From Burkholderiales bacterium Ga0077543 (lineage in GTDB: Bacteria; Pseudomonadota; Gammaproteobacteria; Burkholderiales; Burkholderiaceae_C): DNA of 60,666 nucleotides. Below the pieces are notes generated by a model that saw only the letters and a list, made by a program, of their open reading frames with translations, had not been told where the DNA came from and did not search any database. Shown in pieces: positions 19,454 to 28,673 of this stretch (position 1 is the first letter of the stretch; every line of letters begins with the position of its first letter). The stretch is taken from the NCBI GenBank assembly GCA_001464055.1, contig LNET01000040.1:1-60666 (forward strand), in the 5' to 3' direction. A program made the translations under genes and the position numbers.

Positions 19454-20655
19454 GGTTCTCGATCGCGGGCGCGGTGCGGGGTGGGGGGCCAGCCAGCGGC
19501 GGGGTAGCGCATGCGGGCCGGCGTGGGCGGGACCGGCGCCCCGCCGGCCGCCGCGCCCATGGCCAGCGGGGTAGCGACAGCATGGGCCACCGGCAGTGCG
19601 GGTGGCGCAGCGGGCGAAGGCGCAGCGGCCAGCATGTCCAGCGGGCTGCGCACCGCACCGCCGCCCAGGCGCAGCACGTGGGTGTAGATCATGGTGGTGC
19701 TGACGTCGGCATGGCCCAGCAGCTCCTGCACGGTGCGGATGTCGTAGCCGGCCTGCAGCAGATGGGTGGCGAAGGAATGCCGCAGCGTGTGCGGCGAAGC
19801 CGGCTTGGCCACACCCGCTGCCGCCAGTGCCAGCTTGAAGGCGCGCTGGAAATTGCCTTCCAGGAAGTGGTGGCGGCGGTGCAGGCCGCTGCGCGGGTCG
19901 ACGCTGGGCTGGGCCTGCGGGAACAGCCAGTGCCAGGTCCAGGATTGCGGGGCGCGCGGGTACTTGCGGGCCAGCGCGCCGGGCAGGTGCACGCCAGGCA
20001 GGCCCTGGGCGCGGTCTTCGGCCCACAGGGCATGGGCCTGCTGCAACTGCAGGCGCAACGCCCCGTCCAGGGCTACGGGCAGCATCACCACGCGGTCCTT
20101 GGCGCCCTTGCCTTCGCGCACCACCACGGCGCGGCGGTCGAAGTCGATGTCTTTCACGCGCAGCGACAGGCCTTCGAGCAGGCGCATGCCGGTGCCGTAC
20201 AGCAGCCGGCCGATCAGGCCGTAGGGCGCGCCGGGCTGGGTGTGCAGGTCCAGCTGGCGCAGCACGGCAGCCACTTCTTCGGCCGACAGCACCACCGGCA
20301 GCCGGCGTTCGGCCCGGGGGCGGCCGATGTCGGCCAGCCAGGGCAGGTCTTGCCGCAGCACCTTCTGGTACAGGAACAGCAGCGCCGACAGCGCCTGGCG
20401 GTGGGTACCGGCAGACACCCGGCGGTCGTTGGCCAGCCAGGTCAGGAAGGCTTCGACTTCGGCACGCGACAACTCGGCCGGGTGGCGCAGTTCATGGAAA
20501 TGGACGTAGGCCCGCACCCAATGCACGTAGGCCTGCTCGGTGCGGCGGCTGTAGTGCAGATAGCGGATCTGCTCGCGCAGGGCGTCGAGCAGCCGGGGCG
20601 GCGGGGCTTCGGGGCCAGGCGGCGTTTGGAGCATGGCGCATTGCCTTCCGGGAAG

Positions 20656-20673
20656 ACTGTATTTTCATACAGT
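20656..20673 (-). promoter_or_regulatory. LexA (SOS) box in front of intI
   Basis: The sequence is ACTGTAT-TTTC-ATACAGT, a perfect 7-4-7 palindrome matching CTGT-N8-ACAG, the E. coli-type LexA operator. It overlaps plausible -10 sequences of the intI promoter (a TTGCCG or TTGCGT -35 lies about 17-18 bases further upstream). LexA control of integron integrases by such a box is established in class 1 integrons and Vibrio. Confidence 0.9.
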
Positions 20674-20712
20674 ATCAGCCCGGCGGCAAAACGCAAGCCC
20701 TGGGGCGGCTTT

Positions 20713-21513
20713 TCAGCCCTGCAGTTCGCGCAGCTTGATGGTGCCCAGCTTGCCCTTGCCGGCCAGGTTCTGGCGCGGCTGGGCGCGGGCCGAAGGCGAA
20801 CCGAGTTCGGTGTGATATTCCAGCGGCTCGGTGGCGGCAAAGTTGCTGTGGACGCCGGCCTGGATCTGCGCCAGGGCCTGCGCCGCCAGTTCGGCCGGGC
20901 TGGGTTCGGGCGCGGGTGCGGCCGCGCCCAGCGCGGCATAGGCCGCCGCCAGGGCGTCGCCGTCAGCGTCAGACACCATGCCGGCATCGGCCATGGCGGC
21001 TTCGGCCGGGGCGGCGGGCATCGGCACGTCCATCGGCATCGCGGTGCGGTAGGCGTCGGCTTCGCCGTCAGGGTCCATGTGTTCGCGGTCGATGATGGCC
21101 ACGGCCATCTTCGAACGCAGGTTCGCCAGGCCTTCGGGCGACCAGTTCTGCACCAGGCCTTCCAGCTGGTCCAGCGCGCGCTGCAGCACGTCCAGCGGCA
21201 GCTTGTGCAGCGCCCGCCAACCCTTGCGCGACAAGGCGTGCTCGACGAAGACCAGATGGCGCAGGGTGCTGCGGGTCTCGGGCAGTTCGTCCAGCACTGC
21301 CGCCAGCTGGCGCTGCATCAGGTCGAGCTCGGTGCGTTCCTTGCGCTGCTGCAGTTCGGCGCGGCTGGGCTTGATGACGGCCTTGCCCTGGCTGTCGCGT
21401 TCAGCCAGCACCAGTTCAACCCCGCTTTCGCCACGTCGCAGGCTCAGGTCGCGGGCAAAGAACACCTGGAAGGCGTGGTTCAGGGGCCGGATCAGGCGTT
21501 GGATGGTGTTCAT
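20713..21513 (-). CDS. Conserved-looking hypothetical protein upstream of the SOS box
   Basis: 266 residues, not recognised. The first 150 residues are charged and helical (LRRGESGVELVLAERD, then PSRAELQQRKERTELDLMQRQLAAVLDELPE), suggesting a coiled-coil or bundle. A low-complexity Ala/Pro/Met part follows (about 160-220), then a basic C-terminus (GKGKLGTIKLRELQG). There is no signal peptide or membrane segment. It stops 40 bases before the LexA box, after which a weak AAGCC/GGCTT hairpin may separate it from intI. It could be co-transcribed into intI; function unknown. Confidence 0.65.
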   Translation of the reverse strand: MNTIQRLIRPLNHAFQVFFARDLSLRRGESGVELVLAERDSQGKAVIKPSRAELQQRKERTELDLMQRQLAAVLDELPETRSTLRHLVFVEHALSRKGWRALHKLPLDVLQRALDQLEGLVQNWSPEGLANLRSKMAVAIIDREHMDPDGEADAYRTAMPMDVPMPAAPAEAAMADAGMVSDADGDALAAAYAALGAAAPAPEPSPAELAAQALAQIQAGVHSNFAATEPLEYHTELGSPSARAQPRQNLAGKGKLGTIKLRELQG

Positions 21514-21668
21514 GCAGCAGGCCGGGTTGAGTGGACCAAAGGAAAGCGGATGACGGGTTGCCCCGCATCCTGGTCCTTCTATCGGCAGGCGACCTGCTGA
21601 ATTGAGCCCGCATTGGTGTGCATTTGTGAACCGGCAGACCCCCGGGCTGGCCGCGCTGCCGACCGGGT

Positions 21669-23492
21669 TCAGCCCACGCAGGTGCGGTTCTTGCCCGTGC
21701 GCTTGGCTTCGTACAAGGCCTCGTCGGCGCGTTCCAGCGCGGCTTCCAGGGCCTCGCCCGGCTGCCAGGCCGTGACACCCGCCGAGAAGGTGACGAACAC
21801 GTCCTTGCCTTCGTGCATGAACAGGCCTGCGCTCAGGCTGCGCTGCAGCCGTGTCAGGGCCTGCTGGGCCTCGACCAGCGGGGTGCCGGGCAGCAGCACG
21901 ACAAACTCTTCGCCGCCGAAGCGGGCGATGTGGTCCACCGGCCGCAGCCTTTCGCGCACGGCGGCTGCCAGGGTCTTCAGGGCCTGGTCGCCGGCGGCAT
22001 GGCCCAGGGTGTCGTTCAGCTTCTTGAAGTTGTCGATGTCGAGCAGGCCGATCGCCAGCACCGGTGGCTGGCCGTCGTGCTGGCTGCGTTCGCCGCTGCC
22101 CACCAGGGTTTCGAAGGCCAGGCTCAGGCCGCGCCGGTTGGCGACCTGGGTCAGCGCGTCTGTGGCCACTTCGTCGGACAGCCGGCGCAGTTCGCCTTCG
22201 AGTTCGCGCACCCGCGCTTCCAGGTTCCGGGCATGGGCCTCGTCGCTGTGCAGCTGCTCGCGCGTGGCGTTGACGGCCGTCTGCACGGCCTGGCTGTCGT
22301 CCAGCATGGCCTGCACGACACCGGCCAGACTTTCCAGGCTGTCGGCTCCGGCAATGGCCTGGGCATGCTGACCGATGGCCTGCTGAAAGCGGCCAGCCTG
22401 GTCGCCCAGTTCACCGGCGCCGCTGATCATGCGCTGGATGAGCTGCTTGATCGCCGCCTGCGCCGCCTGACGTTCGCTGCGCACCTGATGCTGGCGCAGC
22501 CGGGTGTCGGCCAGCAGTTCGGTGGCGGCACGCACGCTGCGCACGCTGGGGCCGCCTTCGGCCGTGGCCTCGCCCAGCCGGGCCTGCAGGTTGGCGCACT
22601 GGCCCTGCGCCCAGCTGTCGTCCTCGGCCAGGTCGGTCATGCCGGCGGCAAGCTCGCGGCTCAGCGCGCCCAGTTCGTCGATCAGGTGGTGGCGATGGGC
22701 GAAGAAACGCTGCGCTCGCGCGCACAGGTCCTGCAGCTGCTGCAGTTGCCCGGCGCTGGCGCCGCCGGCGACGGCGTCGGCCAGCGCCGCCAGTTCGTCG
22801 GCCAGTTCGCTGGCCAGCGCTGCGGCGCGGGGGTCGTTGGCCGGCAGGCCGGCCTGAACGGCGCCGTGCAGGGCCTGCGCCGTGGCTGGCCAGACGGTGT
22901 CGGCCGGGCCGGCAGCCAGGTCCCGTGCGGCCTTCGACACCGGCGTGGCCGAGGCGGCCGGCGCAGACGGCGACATGGCGGCGGCCGCAGGCACGGCTGC
23001 CGGTGCCAGGGCGGCGGAGGTTTTGTCGGCGGGTGCGGCGGCCGCTTCAGGCTCCAGGCCGAGCGCCACCGCGTCACCCGGGCTGTCGGTTTCCCAGGCG
23101 GTGGTCAGGCCCTGCAGGCGCTGCAGCAGCCGGCTGGCGTCGCTGCGGCTGCCGGCCAGTACGCGTTGCAGGCTGTCCTTGCGCCGCGCCGGTGTCCACT
23201 GGCGGCCGGGGCGTTCCAGGTGCCGCGCCAGCCTGTCGATGAGCGCAGCCCAGGCCGGGCCGTCGCTGCCGGGATCGGCCGGTGCCGGAACGGGCAGCGG
23301 CTGGGCAGCCAGTGCCGGTGCCGGTGGCGGCAGTCCGGCTTCCTCGGCATAGGCCCGGGCGTAGTTTTCGGGCGTGGGTTCCTGCTGCGCCTGGGCCAGC
23401 CGGCGCAAGGCGCCCTTGGCCCAGGTGGCGGGGCTGGCGGCTGCGGTTGCGGCAGGCGCCGACGGGGTGCGGGGAGTGGTCTTGGCTTCCAT
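21669..23492 (-). CDS. Diguanylate cyclase (GGDEF)
   Basis: 607 residues. The C-terminal GGDEF domain (about 435-605) has the active motif RFGGEEFVVLLPG and an intact RxxD product-inhibition site (RPVD five residues before it), so it should make cyclic di-GMP. The N-terminal 400 residues are soluble, Ala-rich and helical, with ALRRLAQAQQEPTPENYARAY near the start, a segment common in Burkholderiales cyclases. No membrane segment. It ends just 7 bases from the next gene's coding region on the same strand, suggesting co-transcription with the REC-GGDEF-EAL gene. Confidence 0.92.
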   Translation of the reverse strand: MEAKTTPRTPSAPAATAAASPATWAKGALRRLAQAQQEPTPENYARAYAEEAGLPPPAPALAAQPLPVPAPADPGSDGPAWAALIDRLARHLERPGRQWTPARRKDSLQRVLAGSRSDASRLLQRLQGLTTAWETDSPGDAVALGLEPEAAAAPADKTSAALAPAAVPAAAAMSPSAPAASATPVSKAARDLAAGPADTVWPATAQALHGAVQAGLPANDPRAAALASELADELAALADAVAGGASAGQLQQLQDLCARAQRFFAHRHHLIDELGALSRELAAGMTDLAEDDSWAQGQCANLQARLGEATAEGGPSVRSVRAATELLADTRLRQHQVRSERQAAQAAIKQLIQRMISGAGELGDQAGRFQQAIGQHAQAIAGADSLESLAGVVQAMLDDSQAVQTAVNATREQLHSDEAHARNLEARVRELEGELRRLSDEVATDALTQVANRRGLSLAFETLVGSGERSQHDGQPPVLAIGLLDIDNFKKLNDTLGHAAGDQALKTLAAAVRERLRPVDHIARFGGEEFVVLLPGTPLVEAQQALTRLQRSLSAGLFMHEGKDVFVTFSAGVTAWQPGEALEAALERADEALYEAKRTGKNRTCVG

Positions 23493-23499
23493 CGGCGTT

Positions 23500-25758
23500 T
23501 CAGCGCATCAGCCGGCCCGGGCCGCGTGCCGTGCCCAGGCTGGTGATCGAGGTCTCCAGCTCGTTGCGGATCCAGGGTGCCCGGCCGGGTGCCAGCATCT
23601 GTTCATGCCAGGCCGCCAGTTCAGCACCCGGCACCGGGCGGCTGAACAGGAAACCCTGCATCAGCACGCAACCCAGGCGGTAAAGCTCGTCCATCTGGCG
23701 CAGGGTCTCCACACCCTCGGCCACCACGCGCAGGTTCAGCGACCGGGCCAGCGCGATGATCGCCGTGACGACGGCACTGCTCTGGTGGGTCACGCCCAGG
23801 TCGCTGACGAAGCAGCGGTCGATCTTCAGTTCGCTGATCGGCAGCGTGGTCAGGTAGGCCAGGCTGGAATAGCCGGTGCCGAAGTCGTCGATCGAGATTT
23901 CGACGCCGATGTCGTTCAGGCGGTGCAGGGCCGGTATGACGCTCTGCAGGCCCGCCATCAGCCGGGTTTCGGTGATCTCGAGCAGGATCGAGCAGTGCGG
24001 TATGCCAGCCGCAGTCACGCTGGCATGGATGGTCTCGACGAGGTCGCTGCGCTCGAACAGCTGCGAGGGCAGGTTGACCGAGATCGAATCCTTGAAGCCG
24101 AAGCTGTCCTGCCACACCCGCGCCTGGCGCGAGGCCTCGCGCAGCGCCCACTCGGACAGCGGCACGATCAGGCCGGTTTCCTCGGCCAGGGGAATGAAGT
24201 TGGCCGGTGGCACGAGCACACCGCCCCGCTGCCAGCGCATCAGGGCCTCGACACCCACCATGCGGCCGGCGCGCAGGTCGACCTTGGGCTGGTAGTGCAG
24301 CACGAGTTCGTCGCGCTCCAGGGCCTTGTGCAAGGCCGTCTCGATCTCGAGCTTCTCGCGTCCCTGCCCGGCCAGCTGCGGGCTGTAGATGGCCGAGCTG
24401 TTCTTGCCCTGGGCCTTGACGGAATACATCGCGACGTCGGAATTGCGCAGCAGGTCGACGACCGAGGCGCCGTCGCGCGGGTACACCGCCACGCCGACGC
24501 TGGCGGTGACGAAGCATTCCTGGCCGCTGACGAAGATGGGCTCGCGCAGGGCCTCGAGGATGCGCTGGGCGACGCGCGCGGCGTCATCGTCGTCGCCGAC
24601 CTCGGGCAGCAGGGCCACGAATTCGTCGCCGCCCAGCCGCCCCACCGCTTCCAGGCTGCGATGCGAACGCACTCCGGCGGCGTCGAACTGGCCTTCCATG
24701 ACCTGGTCGCTGTGGCGCACACAGGCGCGCAGGCGGCGGCCGACCTCCACCAGAAGTTCGTCACCGGCGCTGTGGCCCAGCGTGTCGTTGATGAGCTTGA
24801 AGCGGTCCAGGTCGATGAGCAACAGCGCAAACTGGTGGGCATGGCGGCGCGCCTGTTCCAGTGCGCGTTCGGCCCGCCAGATGAGCTGGCGCCGGTTGGG
24901 CAGGCCGGTCAGGGCGTCGAAATTGGCCAGCTCCAGGATCTTGTCTTCGGCTGTGCGGCGGTCGGTGACGTCCTGCAGCACGCCGGTGTAGCCGGCGCTC
25001 TGGCCCTGCTCGTTGAATTCCGGCTCGGCCTCGACATGGATCATGCGCTGGCGGCCGTCGATCAGCACCATGCGCACGTCGGTGGCCAGCACCGAGCCGT
25101 GGCGCAGCGCGGCGTGCAGCTGGCGCAGCATCAGCATGCGGTCTTCCACCGGCACCATGCGCAGCAGGGTGCGCAGGCTGCAGCGTTCCTGCGGCCCGAA
25201 ATTCAGCACGCGCAGGGCTTCGGGCGAGAGTTGCAGGCCGCCGCGTTCGTTGCGGTCGGGCAAGCGGTAGTCGAAGCTGCCCATGCGCGCCAGGTCCTGG
25301 GCGCGGGCCAGCTTGCTTTTGCTGCGTTCGAGTTCGATGCGCGTGCGCGAGGCTCGCAGCAGGTACTGCAGGCGCCCGGCGAGCAGGCTCCACTGCGTGG
25401 CCTTGACGAAGAAGTCGGTGGCACCGGCCTGGTAGGCGCGGGTGATGGAGGCGTCGTCGTCCAGGCCGGTGAGCATCAGCACCGGCACGTTTTCCAGGCC
25501 CGGCATGCGGCGCAGGGCGCGGCAGGTGGCAAAGCCGTCCAGCCCCGGCATCATGGCATCGAGCACGACGATGTCCGGGGTGTGCTCGCGCAACAGCTCG
25601 AGCGTCTGCTCGCCACTGCAGGCCTCGATGATGCTGAAACCGCGCTCACGCAAGGCGAGCGCGGTCAGCAGCAGATTCACCTCGTCGTCGTCGACCAGGA
25701 GAACCTCGGGCTGCGTGGGCAGTTGCTCGTCGGCGAATGGGGCGGGCTGAGCCATCAT
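23500..25758 (-). CDS. Response regulator with PAS, GGDEF and EAL domains
   Basis: 752 residues. REC domain at 18-135 with phospho-acceptor D67 (VVLDAMMPG); PAS domain at about 190-305; GGDEF (RLGGDEFVALLP) near 370; and EAL (GVEALMRWQ) with DFGTGYSSLAYL downstream. Both the cyclase and phosphodiesterase motifs look intact, so net activity cannot be told. Phosphotransfer is likely to reach it from the Hpt protein encoded directly upstream (4-base overlap). ATG at 25758 or 25755. Confidence 0.93.
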   Translation of the reverse strand: MMAQPAPFADEQLPTQPEVLLVDDDEVNLLLTALALRERGFSIIEACSGEQTLELLREHTPDIVVLDAMMPGLDGFATCRALRRMPGLENVPVLMLTGLDDDASITRAYQAGATDFFVKATQWSLLAGRLQYLLRASRTRIELERSKSKLARAQDLARMGSFDYRLPDRNERGGLQLSPEALRVLNFGPQERCSLRTLLRMVPVEDRMLMLRQLHAALRHGSVLATDVRMVLIDGRQRMIHVEAEPEFNEQGQSAGYTGVLQDVTDRRTAEDKILELANFDALTGLPNRRQLIWRAERALEQARRHAHQFALLLIDLDRFKLINDTLGHSAGDELLVEVGRRLRACVRHSDQVMEGQFDAAGVRSHRSLEAVGRLGGDEFVALLPEVGDDDDAARVAQRILEALREPIFVSGQECFVTASVGVAVYPRDGASVVDLLRNSDVAMYSVKAQGKNSSAIYSPQLAGQGREKLEIETALHKALERDELVLHYQPKVDLRAGRMVGVEALMRWQRGGVLVPPANFIPLAEETGLIVPLSEWALREASRQARVWQDSFGFKDSISVNLPSQLFERSDLVETIHASVTAAGIPHCSILLEITETRLMAGLQSVIPALHRLNDIGVEISIDDFGTGYSSLAYLTTLPISELKIDRCFVSDLGVTHQSSAVVTAIIALARSLNLRVVAEGVETLRQMDELYRLGCVLMQGFLFSRPVPGAELAAWHEQMLAPGRAPWIRNELETSITSLGTARGPGRLMR

Positions 25759-26138
25759 GGGCTGGAGATCAGACTGCCCAGGATAGCCCGAACAGACTGC
25801 AGCGCGACTTCGCCTTCCGTGATCAAGCGCCGCACATCGTCGTCAAGTTGCGCCGGCGCACCAACGCGCTGGCGGCGTTCGACCTCGGCGCAGGCCTGGG
25901 ACAGCGCCAGCGCACCCACGGCCGCCGACGAGGACTTCAGCTTGTGCGCGATGTCGGCCACCGCTGACGGACGACCCTGGCCGATTTCCGCCGCCAGCTG
26001 GTGCAGGATCTGCGCCAGACTGATCTCGAAGGTCGACAGCACCCGCCGAACCACGCCGTGGCGGCCGTCCGGGTCGAGTTCGCGCAGACGGTCCAGCGCG
26101 ATCGGGTCCAGGCTTGCGCGGGCGGGCTCGGTAGTCAT
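25755..26138 (-). CDS. Hpt (histidine phosphotransfer) protein
   Basis: 127 residues, a single Hpt domain. The phosphorylated His lies in IAHKLKSSSAAVGALALSQ, matching the HxxKxxxxxxG pattern. A second half ending in VALQSVRAIL completes the four-helix bundle. Its stop overlaps the start of the REC-PAS-GGDEF-EAL gene, which makes that protein its most likely partner. The phosphodonor kinase is not in the same operon; the divergent histidine kinase at 26381 is a candidate. Confidence 0.9.
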   Translation of the reverse strand: MTTEPARASLDPIALDRLRELDPDGRHGVVRRVLSTFEISLAQILHQLAAEIGQGRPSAVADIAHKLKSSSAAVGALALSQACAEVERRQRVGAPAQLDDDVRRLITEGEVALQSVRAILGSLISSP

Positions 26139-26380
26139 CTGTCTTGGCTTCCCTGGATATCGAGCCGGCGTCCACGGCTGACCGCCATCTGGCGTGGCGC
26201 AAGGTGTTCAGGATGCGAGACCGACGGCGGTGCGTCAAGTCGGGAACCAACGGGTGGACGCCGTGGCAGCAGTCGTTGCCGGGCCCCTTGTCGCAGTTTT
26301 CGGCAGCCTGGCCACGAACTTGAGCTCGCCGCCGAGGCGTCGGCAGCGGCTGCAGGGCCGTCCCTACAATCCGCCGCAGC

Positions 26381-27967
26381 GTGTCAAGCCCCTACCCTCC
26401 CACGGCCGAGAACAGCAGCGCCCCGCCCGCAGTGGGGCCGCCGGCCGACGCGGCCCTGCGTCTGCCGGCTGTTGCCGTGCTGCTGGGCTGTCTGCCACTG
26501 GCGGGCTGCGCCGACAGTGCCGCAGCCTGGGGCGGTGCGGCCGTGATGGCCCTGGCCCTGCCCCTGGTGGCCTACGGCTTTCATGCGCTGGGCCGGGTGC
26601 ATGGCCAGCGCGAACTTGCCGCTGAGTTGCGCGCAGCCCGACAGGCCTTGCGGCTGCGCGCCGAAATCGACGATGCCTGCACCTGGCGCAGCGACGCGCA
26701 GCACCGGCTGGTCGAGTGGCACGGCCCGGGGCAGGCCACGGGCGCGGCTGCTGCAGCGGGGGCGCAGCTGGCCCTGGGCCTGGGGCTGCTGCCGCACTTG
26801 CAGACCGAACGTACCTTCAGCCTGCTGAACTTGCAGGTGGCCGAGACGGGGTCGACTCCTGCGCTGCCCAGCCGCCATTGGCGCCTGAGCGGCAGCCCCC
26901 GCGTCGACGACCAGGGCCGCTTCGACGGATTCATGGGCCAGGCGCGGCCGCTGGACGACGAGCATCGGCTGCAGGCCGCAGCGGCCTGCCTGGGCGCCGT
27001 GCTGGCCGCCAGCGGCGCCGCGGCCTTGGCCGTTGACGAAGGCCAGGGTTTCGTGCTGCAGCAGCTGAGCCCGGCCGCCAGCGCCGCCTGGCCCGGTGCC
27101 CTGCCCGGCCGGCCACTGGCCGAAGGCGTGCCCGGAATGCCCGCCAGTGCGGCGGCGGCCCTGGCCGACATCGCGCGCCAGCCTGCCGGAACCAGCGTGG
27201 ACGTGGCCGGCTGGCGGCTGCTGCGCTTCGACGCCGGCCCCGGCCGCCGCGGCCTGTGGCTGGGCCAGGCAGCGGCCAGCGCCCAGTCGCCGGCGGCGAG
27301 CACCGAAGCCGAGCAGTTCAGCATGACGGTTTCGCACGATCTGCGCGCTCCGATCCGGGTCGTCGAAGGCTTCACGCGCATCGTCAAGGAAGACTACGGC
27401 AGGCTGCTCGACCGCGTCGGAAATGACCACCTGGACCGCGTGCTGGGCGCCGCGGCGCGCATGAACCTGATGATCGACGCGCTGCTGACCCTGGCCCGGC
27501 TGTCGACCCAGCCGCTGGCACGCCAGCCGGTGAACCTGTCGCAACTGGCGAGCTACGTCGTCGAGGACCTTCGCCGCAGCGCGCCCGGCCGCGAGGCCGA
27601 CATCGACATCGAACCCGGCCTGACGGCGCAGGGCGACCCCACCCTGCTGCGCCTGGTGCTGGAAAACCTGCTGGGCAACGCCTGGAAATACACCACCCGC
27701 ACCAGCCGCGCCCAGATTGCGCTGCGCCAGCATCACCAGGGCGGCCAGCGCAGCTTCCTGGTGCAGGACAACGGTGCGGGCTTCGACATGCGCTCGGCAG
27801 AGCGCCTGTTCGGGCTGTTCCAGCGCCTGCACAGTGCCAACGACTTCCCCGGACACGGTGTGGGCCTGGCTTCGGTCAAGCGCATCGTGCAGCGCCACGG
27901 CGGCGACATCTGGGCCGAGGCCGAACCCGGCCGCGGAGCCACCTTCCATTTCACGCTGGCGCCGTAG
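26381..27967 (+). CDS. Sensor histidine kinase
   Basis: 528 residues. Two hydrophobic segments near residues 28-70 (LPAVAVLLGCLPLAGC and VMALALPLVAYGFHALG) anchor it. A degenerate sensor region of about 200 residues, perhaps PAS-like, follows. The HisKA box has H319 (MTVSHDLRAPIRVVEGFTRI), and HATPase motifs are LVLENLLGNAWKYT, VQDNGAGFD and GHGVGLASVKRIVQRHGG. The style matches phytochrome-like kinases. The start is GTG. It is transcribed divergently from the Hpt/REC operon, 242 bases away, and may feed it. Confidence 0.9.
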   Translation: MSSPYPPTAENSSAPPAVGPPADAALRLPAVAVLLGCLPLAGCADSAAAWGGAAVMALALPLVAYGFHALGRVHGQRELAAELRAARQALRLRAEIDDACTWRSDAQHRLVEWHGPGQATGAAAAAGAQLALGLGLLPHLQTERTFSLLNLQVAETGSTPALPSRHWRLSGSPRVDDQGRFDGFMGQARPLDDEHRLQAAAACLGAVLAASGAAALAVDEGQGFVLQQLSPAASAAWPGALPGRPLAEGVPGMPASAAAALADIARQPAGTSVDVAGWRLLRFDAGPGRRGLWLGQAAASAQSPAASTEAEQFSMTVSHDLRAPIRVVEGFTRIVKEDYGRLLDRVGNDHLDRVLGAAARMNLMIDALLTLARLSTQPLARQPVNLSQLASYVVEDLRRSAPGREADIDIEPGLTAQGDPTLLRLVLENLLGNAWKYTTRTSRAQIALRQHHQGGQRSFLVQDNGAGFDMRSAERLFGLFQRLHSANDFPGHGVGLASVKRIVQRHGGDIWAEAEPGRGATFHFTLAP

Positions 27968-28007
27968 ACGCAGCCGCCGGGCAGGCCGCGCAGCCCGCGG
28001 TGGGCTC

Positions 28008-28673
28008 TCAGATCGCGCTGCGGGCGAGTTCTTCCACGGCGCGGAGCAGGCGTTCGGCCTGGTCTGCCGGGCTGTGCAACTGCTTTTGCGCCAGGCGCTG
28101 GAGCTGATCCCAGGCCTGGTCGCGGGTGAGCGAATGGCGGTGCATCAGCAGGCCGATGGCCAGCGGCACGGGGTCGGCCAAGGGAGAGGTCGAGGCCGGC
28201 GATGCCGCCAGGGCAGCCGGTGCCGCACCAGGCAGGGCCGGTGCGGGGGCCGGGCCGGCCGTCCCGGCCGCACCAGCCGAAAGGCCGCCAGCCGCTGGCT
28301 GCTGGCGCGCCCTTTCCAGCGCGGCTTCGACGCGCGGCACGATCTGGCCCACGTCGAGCGGCTTGACCAGATAGTCCAGCGCGCCCAGGGCCTGCACCTG
28401 GGCCAGGGTGGCCGGATCGGAAAATGCCGACAGGAACATGAACGGGATGCGGTAGGCATCGCGCAGCGTGGCGGCGACGTCGAAGCCGCTCTTGCCTTCC
28501 ATGCGGATGTCGAGCAAGGCCAGGTCAGGGCGATGCTCGCGCGCCAGCAGGATGGCTTCGTCGCCGTTGTCGGCGTCATAGACCTGGAAGCCGGCCTGGG
28601 TCAGCCCGTGGGTGACGGTGGCCAGCACCAACCGGTCGTCGTCGACCACGAGGATGCGTGCCTGGGGTGTCAT
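28008..28673 (-). CDS. ANTAR-domain response regulator
   Basis: 221 residues. REC domain with D55 (LALLDIRMEG) and the conserved Lys in DYLVKPLD. An Ala/Pro linker (about 125-160) leads to an ANTAR domain (PLAIGLLMHRHSLTRDQAWDQLQRLAQKQ). ANTAR regulators bind twin hairpins in mRNA leaders and prevent termination. Its ATG overlaps the stop of the kinase gene upstream (ATGA), so the pair forms a two-component system acting at RNA level. The target RNA is not identified in this window. Confidence 0.9.
   Translation of the reverse strand: MTPQARILVVDDDRLVLATVTHGLTQAGFQVYDADNGDEAILLAREHRPDLALLDIRMEGKSGFDVAATLRDAYRIPFMFLSAFSDPATLAQVQALGALDYLVKPLDVGQIVPRVEAALERARQQPAAGGLSAGAAGTAGPAPAPALPGAAPAALAASPASTSPLADPVPLAIGLLMHRHSLTRDQAWDQLQRLAQKQLHSPADQAERLLRAVEELARSAI

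Noticed and set aside
20635..20712. Possible attI site between intI and the upstream gene
   Set aside because: No GTTRRRY core on either strand; only the LexA box and a weak hairpin are present.
23374..26181. Plus-strand frame of 935 codons opposite the cyclase and REC-PAS-GGDEF-EAL genes
   Set aside because: It spans two well-supported genes on the other strand and has shadow composition.
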